Assembly: GCA_045637505.1 (NCBI GenBank)
Contig: JAZTZO010000060.1
Coordinates: 1 to 47,597, forward strand
DNA: 47,597 bases
Source: RGIG4079 sp045637505
Lineage (GTDB): Bacteria > Bacteroidota > Bacteroidia > Bacteroidales > Muribaculaceae
Direction of reading: 5' to 3'
Part shown: piece by piece, positions 16,073 to 25,190 of the stretch
How the letters are laid out: every line of letters starts with the position of its first letter
How positions within the stretch are numbered: position 1 is the first letter of the stretch
Position numbers and translations under genes: made by a program
The notes under the pieces: model-generated
What the model was told of the DNA's origin: nothing
What the model saw: the letters and a program-made list of their open reading frames with translations, nothing else
The model's database searches: none

Positions 16073-17887
16073 TTACTTCTCTTCAGCATAATGCAACGCG
16101 TTGTATATGATTTGGGCTTTGGAGGGGCCTATAACGGCCGAGATGTCGGCGAGTGAGGCTTCGCGGATGCGTTTGAGACTTTTGAAATGTTGAAGGAGTG
16201 TGGTGCGTGTTTTCTCCCCTACTCCCTTTATTGAGTCGAGTGCCGATGCTACTTGCGATTTGCTACGACGATTGCGATGGTGCGTGATGCCAAATCGGTG
16301 TGCCTCATCGCGCAAGTGTTGTATCACTTTGAGCGATTCGGAGTTCTTGTCGATATACAATGGCACACTATCGCCAGGGAAAAATATCTCCTCCAATCGC
16401 TCGGCTATGCCTATGATAGCAATCTTGCCTCGCAGACCCAATTCATCTAAAACCTCTACAGCGGCACTTAATTGCCCTTTACCGCCATCAACGACTATGA
16501 GTTGAGGCAATCCCTGTTCTTCTTGCAAAAGTCGCGAATAACGGCGCGTGAGCACCTCTTTCATCGATGCGAAGTCGTTAGGTCCTTCCACCGTCTTAAT
16601 CAAGAAGTGGCGATAGTCGCGTTTAGAAGGCTTGGCATTGCGAAAAACCACGCATGCCGACACTGGGTTTGTGCCTTGAATGTTGGAGTTGTCGAAACAC
16701 TCAATATGGCGAGGCAACTCGGTGAGACGGAAATCGGTTTTCAGGCGTTCGAGCGTGCGTTCAAGTCGTTGCTCGGGATTCTTTTTCTCCATCTGCTTGA
16801 GGGTATCGATTTTGCGTTGGCGAGCATTGCGAGTTGACACATCGAGCAATTTCATCTTATCGCCTCGTTGAGGAACAATAAAATTCACACCCTCGAGTTC
16901 AACTTCGGGCACTATTGGCACGATAACATCCTTATAATCAACCGAAAAGCGTTTTGAAATCTCGCTCATGGCATATGCCAACAATTGCGCTTGCGACTCA
17001 TCGAGGCGACGCTTATATTGCAGCGTCACGCTACTCACCACTACCCCACGACGCACATGCATGTAGTTGATATACACATCTTTATCATCATCTTCGAGTC
17101 CAAAAACATCAATATCTTGCACCGTTTGACTCACGATTACGCTCTTGGCATTATATCGCTCAATGAGTTGGTATTTTTCTTTCAACACTTGAGCCTCTTC
17201 AAATCGCAAATCCATAGCCAAACGCGCCATTTCGTCGCGAAGATAAGTCATCAATTCTTGAGTTTCGCCACGCAAAATTTGTCTTATGCGAGCAATGTAT
17301 GAAGCATATTCATCGATAGAGATTAGTCCGGTGCAACACCCTTTACAGCGTTTCATATGATATTCAAGACACAATCGTCCTTTCCCCTTCTCGACATATT
17401 CGGGGGTAATCATATGGCGGCAAGTGCGAATGGGATAAAGGTCATCAATCAATCGAAGCACCGCACGAGCCACCGACTGATTGGTATATGGGCCATAATA
17501 TTTCGACCCATCTTTTTTGTAGTTATAAGTGAGAAAAACTCGCGGATAATGTTCGCCTGTGACACATATCCATGGATAAGATTTGTCATCTTTGAGCAAA
17601 ACATTATAGCGAGGTTGATGCTCTTTTATTAGCGAATTTTCAAGATTTAGGGCATCTTGTTCGGTGGGCACCACGATGTAATTCATGTCGTGAATAGCAC
17701 GCACAAGCAATCGCGTGCGCACAACCTCATGTTCACGATTGAAATATGACGACACCCTACGCTTCAAATTCTTTGCTTTACCCACATAAATCACTACCCC
17801 CTCGGCGTTGTAATAGATATATACACCAGGGGTATCGGGAAGAATCGAAATCTTCTCTTGCAATTGGAGTGATTTTGTTTTCAGCAT
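16073..17887 (-). CDS. uvrC: Excinuclease ABC subunit C
   Basis: The 604-residue protein is the dual-incision nuclease of nucleotide excision repair, acting with UvrA and UvrB. Domains in order: GIY-YIG nuclease (about 15-95; PGVYIYYNAEG, VIYVGKAKNLKRRV), a cysteine-bearing region (about 155-190; CLEYHMKRCKGCC), UVR motif (about 205-240; LRFEEAQVLKEKYQ), RNase H-like endonuclease domain (about 380-540; ECFDNSNIQGT, IVVDGGKGQL) and C-terminal helix-hairpin-helix pair (ALDSIKGVGEKTRTTLLQHF). It is the last gene of the ybeY-mnmG-apt-uvrC run, 28 nt after apt. Confidence 0.97.
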   Translation of the reverse strand: MLKTKSLQLQEKISILPDTPGVYIYYNAEGVVIYVGKAKNLKRRVSSYFNREHEVVRTRLLVRAIHDMNYIVVPTEQDALNLENSLIKEHQPRYNVLLKDDKSYPWICVTGEHYPRVFLTYNYKKDGSKYYGPYTNQSVARAVLRLIDDLYPIRTCRHMITPEYVEKGKGRLCLEYHMKRCKGCCTGLISIDEYASYIARIRQILRGETQELMTYLRDEMARLAMDLRFEEAQVLKEKYQLIERYNAKSVIVSQTVQDIDVFGLEDDDKDVYINYMHVRRGVVVSSVTLQYKRRLDESQAQLLAYAMSEISKRFSVDYKDVIVPIVPEVELEGVNFIVPQRGDKMKLLDVSTRNARQRKIDTLKQMEKKNPEQRLERTLERLKTDFRLTELPRHIECFDNSNIQGTNPVSACVVFRNAKPSKRDYRHFLIKTVEGPNDFASMKEVLTRRYSRLLQEEQGLPQLIVVDGGKGQLSAAVEVLDELGLRGKIAIIGIAERLEEIFFPGDSVPLYIDKNSESLKVIQHLRDEAHRFGITHHRNRRSKSQVASALDSIKGVGEKTRTTLLQHFKSLKRIREASLADISAVIGPSKAQIIYNALHYAEEK

Positions 17888-17915
17888 AGGGAGAAAAGCC
17901 CTATATGCAATCCTT

Positions 17916-18434
17916 TTAGTATGTAATCAATGATGTCACTTCCACATCGGCAGGAAGCGCAGCACGGCCATTAAGCGCACTTATTTCGATGATAAAGTTG
18001 ACATAAATCTTTTTAGGATTCATGCTTCTTATCAACTCAATTGCAGCCGCCATTGTGCCACCGGTAGCAAGCACATCGTCGTGAATAACTACAACATCAT
18101 CTTCGCTAATGGCATCGCGATGAATCTCAATCGTGTCGGTACCATACTCTTTTTCATAAGAGGCCGAAATGGTGTCGGCAGGAAGTTTTCCAGGCTTGCG
18201 CACAGGCACAAAACCAGCATCGAGTTTGAACGCAAGAATTGAACCGGCCACAAATCCACGCGATTCGATACCTACTACTTTAGTCACACCTTTCTCCTTG
18301 TAAAGCTTCGCGAGATCCCAACTTATGAGATGCAAAGCTCTTGGATCTTTAAACACAGTAGTTAAATCTTTAAACACTATACCCTTTTGAGGAAAGTCAA
18401 TAATGTCACGCACTTTTGATTTAACATATTCCAT
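17916..18434 (-). CDS. apt: Adenine phosphoribosyltransferase
   Basis: The 172-residue enzyme converts adenine and PRPP to AMP in purine salvage. It shows the family's FPQKGIVFKDLT near residue 14, GIESRGFVAGS (about 54-64) and the PRPP-binding loop VVIHDDVLATGGTMAAA (about 113-129). One aspartate pair, HDD, precedes the loop as expected. The length is standard. It sits between mnmG (67 nt upstream) and uvrC (28 nt downstream) on the same strand. Confidence 0.97.
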   Translation of the reverse strand: MEYVKSKVRDIIDFPQKGIVFKDLTTVFKDPRALHLISWDLAKLYKEKGVTKVVGIESRGFVAGSILAFKLDAGFVPVRKPGKLPADTISASYEKEYGTDTIEIHRDAISEDDVVVIHDDVLATGGTMAAAIELIRSMNPKKIYVNFIIEISALNGRAALPADVEVTSLITY

Positions 18435-18501
18435 TGTATTTCGTTTTAAGTTGTTGATTTTATATTACTTACAAATGTTCCACGTGAAACAATTCACACG
18501 A

Positions 18502-20379
18502 TTATCTACCCAATAGGAGTAACAAGATATTTATATCGCTGGGCGAAATTCCAGGTATGCGTGAAGCTTGAGCCACCGTCTCGGGATTGATTCTTTCAAG
18601 CTTTTGGCGAGCCTCGGTAGATAGCGATTTAATGTCGGCATAATTAATTTTGCCTGCAAGTTTCACTCCTTCAAGACGGCGAATCTTATCGGCAATCAAC
18701 TGTTCACGGTCAATATATCCTTGATATTTTATCAATATTTCGGCCGCTTCAATTATCTCTTCACGGCGCGATTCTTCAATAGCATTGAGGTGTTCTTGCA
18801 ATGCCTTAATATGTGGGGCAAGCATCAAAATCGACAGTTGCGGACGCAATATTAAGTCATATAATTTCACCCCTTGCTTTAATGGAGTTGTTCCTAATTT
18901 TTCTAATGCAGGATTAATCAATGCGGGCTTAATTGAGAATTCTCGAGCAAAGTTTATCAAAGCATCGCGTTGCGATTTTTTTGACTGCATGAGGTCATAA
19001 CGCTCTTGCGTTACCAAGCCTATTTCATATCCACGAGGAGTGAGGCGCATATCGGCATCATCTTGACGAAGGAGAATACGATATTCGGCACGCGAGGTAA
19101 ACATGCGATATGGTTCATCAACACCCTTTGTTACGAGGTCATCAATCAACACCCCAATGTAGGCTTCATCGCGAGCCAATACAAATGATGATTTTCCATG
19201 AGCCGATGCATCGGCATTAATACCGGCAACCAACCCTTGCCCTGCTGCCTCTTCATAGCCTGTCGTACCATTTACCTGACCTGCAAAATACAACCCTTTC
19301 ACAAGTTTTGTTTCGAGAGTGTGATGTAGTTGTGTAGGATCAAAGAAGTCATACTCTATAGCGTAACCAGGGCGATATATCTGCACATCGGCAAGTGCAG
19401 GAACTGTGCGCAAAGCATCAATCTGTATATTCAATGGTAACGATGAAGAAAATCCATTGAGATAAAACTCTTGTGTATCCTCCCCTTCGGGCTCAAGGAA
19501 TAATTGATGCTCTTGCTTATCGGCAAAAGTAACAATTTTCGTTTCGATACTGGGACAATATCGAGGGCCTATACTTTGAATTTGTCCATTATAAAGAGGC
19601 GAATCGGGCAACCCATTACGCAAAATATCGTGAGTAGTGGGGTTGGTGAATACCGTAAAACAACTACGCTGTTTTAATTCGCGCTTCACATCGGGAAGAT
19701 ATGAAAAACTATGGAAATCATCTTCGCCCTCTTGTGGAGTGGTCAATTCCCATTTCACACTACGCCCATCAATACGAACAGGCGTACCAGTTTTCATACG
19801 CTCAACAACGAAGCCCATTTCACGCAATTGCTCGGTAATCCCATGCGACGCAGGTTCCGAAACACGACCACCTTGAAGTTGAACACGACCTATGTGCATC
19901 AATCCATTTAGGAATGTTCCTGCAGTGAGGACAACCGATTTTGCTTTAAAATCGACACCCAATGCAGTGTGGACACCCTTAATTTGGCCCTCTTCAATAA
20001 GCAAACTGGTTACTGAATCTTGCCACATTGATAGATTGGGGGTATTTTCTAGAATGCGACGCCACTCGGCACTAAACTTCATGCGGTCGCTTTGCGCACG
20101 GGGACTCCACATTGCAGGACCTTTGGAGCGATTGAGCATACGGAATTGTATGGCCGTACGGTCGGTTACAATACCCATTTGACCACCCAAAGCATCAATT
20201 TCACGCACAATTTGCCCCTTAGCAATGCCACCAACTGCGGGATTACAACTCATTTGAGCAATCTTGTTCATATCCATTGTTATGAGAAGGGTTGATGACC
20301 CCAATCGAGCCGAAGCCGAAGCTGCTTCACAGCCGGCATGGCCTGCCCCCACAACAATTACATCATATTCAAACTTCAT
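18502..20379 (-). CDS. mnmG: tRNA uridine-5-carboxymethylaminomethyl modification enzyme MnmG
   Basis: The 625-residue FAD enzyme acts with MnmE to modify U34 of certain tRNAs. The N-terminal dinucleotide-binding motif is VVGAGHAGCEAASASARLG, followed by the MSCNPAVGGIAKG signature (about 44-56). PRAQSDRMKFSAEW, GTFLNGLMHIG, YCPSIETKIV, QVNGTTGYEEAAGQGL and the C-terminal REQLIADKIRRLEG helical domain are all typical. Length is full. It starts 19 nt after ybeY and is presumably read from the ybeY promoter. Confidence 0.98.
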   Translation of the reverse strand: MKFEYDVIVVGAGHAGCEAASASARLGSSTLLITMDMNKIAQMSCNPAVGGIAKGQIVREIDALGGQMGIVTDRTAIQFRMLNRSKGPAMWSPRAQSDRMKFSAEWRRILENTPNLSMWQDSVTSLLIEEGQIKGVHTALGVDFKAKSVVLTAGTFLNGLMHIGRVQLQGGRVSEPASHGITEQLREMGFVVERMKTGTPVRIDGRSVKWELTTPQEGEDDFHSFSYLPDVKRELKQRSCFTVFTNPTTHDILRNGLPDSPLYNGQIQSIGPRYCPSIETKIVTFADKQEHQLFLEPEGEDTQEFYLNGFSSSLPLNIQIDALRTVPALADVQIYRPGYAIEYDFFDPTQLHHTLETKLVKGLYFAGQVNGTTGYEEAAGQGLVAGINADASAHGKSSFVLARDEAYIGVLIDDLVTKGVDEPYRMFTSRAEYRILLRQDDADMRLTPRGYEIGLVTQERYDLMQSKKSQRDALINFAREFSIKPALINPALEKLGTTPLKQGVKLYDLILRPQLSILMLAPHIKALQEHLNAIEESRREEIIEAAEILIKYQGYIDREQLIADKIRRLEGVKLAGKINYADIKSLSTEARQKLERINPETVAQASRIPGISPSDINILLLLLGR

Positions 20380-20398
20380 ATTGAGATATTAATTAATT

Positions 20399-20839
20399 TC
20401 AATTCATTGCCCTATACATCTCAAGAGCCTCATTTTCAAAACCTTCCATTATTTCTCGTTCACCTTCACCCTTGTCATCTATACCACAAAGGTGCAACAC
20501 TCCGTGAATTATAACTCTATGTAATTCAGCTTCATAAGTAGCACCAACCAACTCAGAGTTGCTTGCTACCGTATCGAGAGAGATAAACATATCGCCACTT
20601 ATGAGTTTGCCACGAGAGTAATCAAATGTGATGATATCGGTATAATAATCATGTTGAAGGAACTGACGGTTTACTTCTATAATCTTCTCATCATCGCAAA
20701 AGATATAGGTAAGAGGTCCCACAATTTTATCGTGCGACTTTGCCACCTCTACAATCCATTTGCAAATTTTTTCAAAATCGATAGCAGGCTGTTCTACCCT
20801 TTCGCAAATAATTTGAATTTTATCGGTCGTCATTTTCAA
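20399..20839 (-). CDS. ybeY: Endoribonuclease YbeY
   Basis: The 146-residue protein is the zinc endoribonuclease needed for 16S rRNA 3'-end maturation and ribosome quality control. The diagnostic H-x3-H-x5-H metal motif is present as HGVLHLCGIDD (about 111-121), with ISGDMFISLD upstream. Start choice is between the first ATG and one two codons later; the first is used here. A strong promoter lies directly upstream, so ybeY is the leading gene of the four-gene minus-strand operon. Confidence 0.96.
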   Translation of the reverse strand: MKMTTDKIQIICERVEQPAIDFEKICKWIVEVAKSHDKIVGPLTYIFCDDEKIIEVNRQFLQHDYYTDIITFDYSRGKLISGDMFISLDTVASNSELVGATYEAELHRVIIHGVLHLCGIDDKGEGEREIMEGFENEALEMYRAMN

Positions 20840-20854
20840 AAAGTTTTTAACCTA

Positions 20855-20885
20855 CAAATGTAACGATTTTTATTTTTTGTTACAA
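20855..20885 (-). promoter_or_regulatory. Promoter of the ybeY-mnmG-apt-uvrC operon
   Basis: On the minus strand a -33 TTG (20883-20885), a 20-nt spacer and a -7 TACATTTG (20855-20862) precede the ybeY start by about 15 nt. The rest of the divergent intergenic stretch (20886-21130) shows no gene or clear structure. Confidence 0.75.
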
Positions 20886-21134
20886 TAGCAATTTTCATGT
20901 CAATTTTCAAAAAATATCACACTCCACCACCTCACAGCCCCCTAAATGGCAAAAATGGGGCTAAAAGGACAAATAGTCTATTTTTCTGACATCAAAAACG
21001 AAACATCAAAAACATATGCTAAACATCTCTTTTTGTGCAAGATAATCCACATTTTAACGCCACGAGAATCGAAAATTTAAACTGTTCTTGATACTCGGGT
21101 CGCAATTTCAGCCTCTCACGCAACAAAAAATCAC

Positions 21135-21142
21135 TATCTTTG
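21135..21142 (+). promoter_or_regulatory. -7 box of the AlkD-like gene
   Basis: TATCTTTG is a full match to TAnnTTTG. It places the transcription start near 21149, which excludes the upstream ATG at 21088 and supports the start at 21157 with an almost leaderless mRNA. Confidence 0.6.
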
Positions 21143-21156
21143 ACAAAAAAATTGAG

Positions 21157-21861
21157 ATGATAGAAATTTGGCAAGAAGAACTTCGCAAAGCAGCCAATCC
21201 CGAAAAAATAAAAATTTTCATGTCGTTTTTCAAAACCGGGAAAGGCGAGTATGGCGAAGGTGATAAATTTATAGGATTGTCGGTTCCCGAAAATCGTCGC
21301 ATCACACGAAAATATCTCGATGCCGATTTCAACACCATCGACAAGATGATTCAACATGAGATTCATGAATTTCGTCTTTCGGGTTTTATATGCTTGGTCG
21401 AAAAATATAAAAGGAGCAAAAATCAAGATGAACAAAACGGCATAGTTGAATTCTATGTTACACGTGGAACATTTGCCAATAATTGGGATCTTGTTGACCT
21501 ATCGGCACCCTATATATTAGGTGCAAATATGCTCAACTCCCCCAACCCATCTTTGCTCGACCAATTAAGCCACAGCGACAACCTATGGCTTCAGCGCATT
21601 GCCATTGTATCAACCCTCACACTCGTGCGTAAAAAACGATTTGACGACGCTCTACGCCTCTCACAACGCTACTTATCGCACTCCCACCCCTTAATTCACA
21701 AAGCCACAGGGTGGATACTGCGCGAAATAGGGAAAAAAGAAGAGGCTATTTTGCTTAATTTTCTCGAAAATTATGCTCCTACTATGCCTCGCACAGCCCT
21801 TCGCTATGCCATCGAACGACTCTCGCCCGAACAGCGACAACACTTTATGCTTAAAAAGTGA
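21157..21861 (+). CDS. AlkD-like DNA alkylation repair protein
   Basis: The start was set at ATG 21157 (MIEIWQEELRKAANPEKIKI) because a -7 box lies inside the longer reading frame. The 234-residue product is an all-helical HEAT-like repeat protein of the DNA_alkylation family, which includes glycosylases removing 3-methyl- and 7-methylpurines without base flipping. Typical pieces are FFKTGKGEYGEGDKFIGL, VPENRRITRKY, NWDLVDLSAPYILG and ATGWILREIGKKE, with the WDLVD motif carrying the conserved catalytic-type Trp and Asp. It appears monocistronic. Confidence 0.88.
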   Translation: MIEIWQEELRKAANPEKIKIFMSFFKTGKGEYGEGDKFIGLSVPENRRITRKYLDADFNTIDKMIQHEIHEFRLSGFICLVEKYKRSKNQDEQNGIVEFYVTRGTFANNWDLVDLSAPYILGANMLNSPNPSLLDQLSHSDNLWLQRIAIVSTLTLVRKKRFDDALRLSQRYLSHSHPLIHKATGWILREIGKKEEAILLNFLENYAPTMPRTALRYAIERLSPEQRQHFMLKK

Positions 21862-21882
21862 AGATTTTTACGAAAAACTAAT

Positions 21883-21890
21883 TAAATTTG
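21883..21890 (+). promoter_or_regulatory. -7 box of the O-acetylhomoserine sulfhydrylase gene
   Basis: TAAATTTG, a full -7 match, is 27 nt before the start codon. No clear -33 box and no SAM or other riboswitch fold is visible in the short leader. Confidence 0.5.
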
Positions 21891-21916
21891 CACCCAAATA
21901 ACAATCATATAATAAC

Positions 21917-23200
21917 ATGTCACAAAAATTTAAACCCGAAACCCTCTGCGTTCAAGCTGGGTGGACACCAAAAAAAGGAGAGCCTCGTGTGCTCCCTATC
22001 TATCAAAGCACTACATTTAAATATGACACAAGCGAGCAAATGGCACGCCTATTTGACCTCGAAGATAGTGGCTATTTCTATACACGACTCCAAAACCCCA
22101 CTAACGATGCTGTAGCTGCCAAAATTGCTGCTCTCGAAGGTGGTGTTGCTGCTATGCTCACATCGAGCGGACAAGCAGCCAATTTCTATGCTATTTTCAA
22201 CATTTGCGAAGCCGGCGACCACTTCATCAGTTCTTCGGCAATATATGGTGGCACATTCAACCTATTTAGTGTTACACTTAAGAAATTAGGCATCGAAGTT
22301 ACATTCATCAACCCCGATGCTACTGAAGAAGAAATCGAAGCTGCAATTCGCCCAAATACCAAAGCATTATTTGGCGAAACAGTATCAAATCCATCGCTTG
22401 ATGTGCTTGATATTGAGAAATTTGCACGCGTAGCTCACCGCAATGGTATGCCTCTCATTATCGACAACACATTCCCCACCCCTATCAACTGCCGACCATT
22501 TGAATGGGGTGCCGACATCGTTATCCACTCTACAACTAAATACATGGACGGACACGCTACCAGCGTGGGTGGTGTAATCGTTGATAGTGGTAATTTTGAC
22601 TGGGATGCCCATGCCGAAAAATACCCCGGCCTTTGCACTCCCGACGAGTCATATCACGGCCTCACCTACACCAAAGCATTTGGCAAAATGGCTTTCATCA
22701 CCAAAGCTACAGCACAATTGATGCGCGACCTTGGTAGCATTCAATCGCCTCAAAATGCGTTCTTGCTCAACCTTGGACTCGAAACACTTCACTTGCGCAT
22801 GCCTCGCCACTGCGAAAACGCGCTTAAAGTGGCTCAATTCCTACAAAGCGACCCTCGCGTGGCTTGGGTAAATTATTGCGATCTCCCAGGTAACAAATAC
22901 TACGATTTGGCTAAAAAATATATGCCAAATGGCTCTTGTGGTGTGATTTCATTTGGTCTTAAAGGTGGCCGCGAAGAGTCAATTAAATTTATGGATTCGC
23001 TCAAGTTTGTGGCAATCGTAACACATGTTGCCGATGCTCGCACTTGCGTGCTTCACCCAGCAAGCCACACACACCGTCAGTTGAGCGACCAACAACTCAT
23101 TGAAGCTGGTGTGCGCCCCGACTTGATTCGCCTATCAGTGGGCATTGAGAATGTCGATGATATTATCGATGACATCAAGCAAGCGCTTGACGCACAATAA
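21917..23200 (+). CDS. metY: O-acetylhomoserine sulfhydrylase (aminocarboxypropyltransferase)
   Basis: The 427-residue protein is a Cys/Met-metabolism PLP enzyme. The PLP lysine is K208 in STTKYMDGHA; RLQNPTNDAV, LTSSGQAANF, SAIYGGTFNLF and LIIDNTFPTP are family signatures. The length (about 430, with the insert around AEKYPGLCTPDESYHGLTY) is that of O-acetylhomoserine sulfhydrylase rather than cystathionine gamma-synthase (about 380-400). It makes homocysteine or methionine precursor from O-acetylhomoserine and sulfide. It is monocistronic with a strong terminator. Confidence 0.93.
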   Translation: MSQKFKPETLCVQAGWTPKKGEPRVLPIYQSTTFKYDTSEQMARLFDLEDSGYFYTRLQNPTNDAVAAKIAALEGGVAAMLTSSGQAANFYAIFNICEAGDHFISSSAIYGGTFNLFSVTLKKLGIEVTFINPDATEEEIEAAIRPNTKALFGETVSNPSLDVLDIEKFARVAHRNGMPLIIDNTFPTPINCRPFEWGADIVIHSTTKYMDGHATSVGGVIVDSGNFDWDAHAEKYPGLCTPDESYHGLTYTKAFGKMAFITKATAQLMRDLGSIQSPQNAFLLNLGLETLHLRMPRHCENALKVAQFLQSDPRVAWVNYCDLPGNKYYDLAKKYMPNGSCGVISFGLKGGREESIKFMDSLKFVAIVTHVADARTCVLHPASHTHRQLSDQQLIEAGVRPDLIRLSVGIENVDDIIDDIKQALDAQ

Positions 23201-23234
23201 TATAGCTCTACCCTACTGGTATAAATAATTTATT

Positions 23235-23274
23235 GAGCATTGACTTGATTAACCCAAGTTGATGCTCTTTTTTT
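23235..23274 (+). terminator. Rho-independent terminator after metY
   Basis: GAGCATTGACTTG (23235-23247) pairs with CAAGTTGATGCTC (23255-23267), a 13-bp stem with two G-U pairs, followed by seven T. Confidence 0.9.
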
Positions 23275-23326
23275 GTCCCTTTCATTACAACACGCCCCCT
23301 ACTCCAATCAACTTTTAGAGTCGCGA

Positions 23327-23359
23327 TTTGTTTTTTATACTAAAATTTTTGTACCTTTA
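23327..23359 (+). promoter_or_regulatory. Promoter of the TGS-nucleoside kinase gene
   Basis: A -33 TTTG (23327-23330), a 21-nt spacer and a -7 TACCTTTA (23352-23359, one mismatch) precede the start codon by 39 nt. Confidence 0.6.
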
Positions 23360-23398
23360 AAGTGCAAAATTTTGTCTTAACTATATAATCATACGACC

Positions 23399-25057
23399 AT
23401 GAATATTTACTGCAAAAACATCAATTGCTATGTTTCGTTTAAAGGTGGCGAAACTCTCGCAACAATTTTCGACCGATTAAAAGAACAAATCAACATAACT
23501 CCCATTTGCGCTCGCGTAAATAACAAGACCGAAGACCTCAACTACCCAGTTTTTGGGCCCAAACAAGTTGAATTCCTCTCTAAAGAGAGTGGCTCGGGTC
23601 AACGAGTGTATATTCGCTCCCTTTGCATGATTCTATATAAAGCCGTTTGCGACATTTTGCCGGGAGTTCGTTTGCGCATTGAGCATTCTATATCCCGTGG
23701 ATATTATTGTCGATTAGAGGGGAAGAAAACGATATCAGAAGATGTTGTGACTCAAATACGCAGCCGCATGCAAGAGATTGTTGCCGAAAACATTCCATTT
23801 GTTCGCAAAGAGCAACTCACCGACGATGTAATAACCATTTTTGAGCGACAAGGATTACACGACAAAGTGCAATTACTCAAAACCACTCACGACCTTTACA
23901 CCGTGTATTATGAACTCGGCAATATATGCGACAGTTACTACGGAAATCTTGCCACCTCAACAGGCCAAATTGATGTGTTTGACCTTATTCCATATAAAGA
24001 AGGAATGTTGCTATTGGGCTTTGACAAACAAAATCCTTCTCAACCAGCAACTCCATCGGTGCAAGAAAAAATGTTTAACGCATTTACCGAATACACAAGT
24101 TTTAATCGCATCATAGGCATTAAAAACGTGGGCGAACTCAACAGTGCCACCTTGCGAGGAAAAACGTCTGACCTCATCAATGTAGCCGAGGCTCTCCACG
24201 AAAAGAAAATAGGGCGCATTTCCGACGACATAACAAGTAGATACAAAGAGGGTGGGGCACGCATCGTTCTCATTGCTGGTCCATCATCATCGGGCAAAAC
24301 AACAACCACCAAGCGATTGGCCATTCAATTGATGACTAATCTTCTTGTGCCTAAACTCATTTCACTCGATGACTATTTTGTTGACCGCGTCAATACTCCT
24401 CTCGACGAAGATGGCGAATATGACTACGAGTCGCTTTACGCACTTGATTTAGAGCAATTCAACCACGATCTCAACGCACTTCTCAATGGGGAAGAGGTAG
24501 CATTGCCCACCTACAACTTTGAGCGAGGTTGTCGCGAATACAAAGGCAACACATTGAAACTTGAGGAAAATTCAATCCTCCTCATCGAAGGGATACATGG
24601 CCTTAACCCCGACCTCACCTCGCACATTGACGAGAAAATGAAATACAAACTCTATGTGTCGGCATTGACTACACTATCTATCGACGACCACAACTGGGTC
24701 CCAACAACCGACAACCGCTTGTTGCGTCGCATCATTCGCGATGCCAAATATCGTGGAGTGTCGGCCGAATCAACCATTAAACGCTGGCCAAGTGTGCGTC
24801 GTGGCGAAGAAAAATGGATTTTCCCATATCAAGAAAATGCCGATGCCATGTTTAACTCATCACTACTGTTTGAACTTGGCGTAATAAAAGAGTATGGCGA
24901 AGAGGTGTTGAAACATGTGCCACGCGACATTCCCGAATATGGCGAAGCCATTCGTTTGCGTCGATTCTTGAATTATTTCACACCCATCAGCGACCAAGTG
25001 ATACCTCATACCAGCCTTCTACGCGAATTCCTCGGTGGCAGTTCGTTCCATTATTAA
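23399..25057 (+). CDS. Nucleoside (uridine) kinase fused to a TGS/ThrRS-type N-terminus
   Basis: The 552-residue protein combines an N-terminal region resembling the TGS plus second additional domain of threonyl-tRNA synthetase (about 1-270) with a C-terminal phosphoribulokinase/uridine kinase domain. The kinase Walker A is AGPSSSGKTTTTKR (about 293-306); SLDDYFVDR and LLIEGIHGLNP are further nucleotide-kinase motifs. This fusion is widespread in Bacteroidetes and Clostridia and usually annotated as nucleoside kinase; substrate choice is not shown by sequence. It has its own promoter and terminator. Confidence 0.88.
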   Translation: MNIYCKNINCYVSFKGGETLATIFDRLKEQINITPICARVNNKTEDLNYPVFGPKQVEFLSKESGSGQRVYIRSLCMILYKAVCDILPGVRLRIEHSISRGYYCRLEGKKTISEDVVTQIRSRMQEIVAENIPFVRKEQLTDDVITIFERQGLHDKVQLLKTTHDLYTVYYELGNICDSYYGNLATSTGQIDVFDLIPYKEGMLLLGFDKQNPSQPATPSVQEKMFNAFTEYTSFNRIIGIKNVGELNSATLRGKTSDLINVAEALHEKKIGRISDDITSRYKEGGARIVLIAGPSSSGKTTTTKRLAIQLMTNLLVPKLISLDDYFVDRVNTPLDEDGEYDYESLYALDLEQFNHDLNALLNGEEVALPTYNFERGCREYKGNTLKLEENSILLIEGIHGLNPDLTSHIDEKMKYKLYVSALTTLSIDDHNWVPTTDNRLLRRIIRDAKYRGVSAESTIKRWPSVRRGEEKWIFPYQENADAMFNSSLLFELGVIKEYGEEVLKHVPRDIPEYGEAIRLRRFLNYFTPISDQVIPHTSLLREFLGGSSFHY

Positions 25058-25090
25058 GAAAAACTAAAGCATTATAAAACCTAACAGGGT

Positions 25091-25117
25091 AGGGGAGTCT
25101 CACTATGAGATTCCCCT
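25091..25117 (+). terminator. Terminator after the nucleoside kinase gene
   Basis: AGGGGAGTCTCA (25091-25102) pairs with TGAGATTCCCCT (25106-25117), one G-U pair. No long T-run follows. Its left arm is shared with the hairpin at 26219-26246. Confidence 0.65.
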
Positions 25118-25133
25118 AATTCGTTGTATATGA

Positions 25134-25165
25134 TTTGCCCATGTCAAGTATTTTTATGAATTTTG
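25134..25165 (+). promoter_or_regulatory. Promoter of the acyltransferase gene
   Basis: A -33 TTTG (25134-25137), a 20-nt spacer and a -7-like GAATTTTG (25158-25165, one mismatch) lie 25 nt before the start codon. Confidence 0.5.
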
Positions 25166-25190
25166 CACAATCAACATCAATAATTCAATT

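Noticed and set aside
21088..21156. Longer start for the AlkD-like gene at 21088
   Set aside because: A consensus -7 box lies inside this stretch, and family homology begins at the ATG at 21157.
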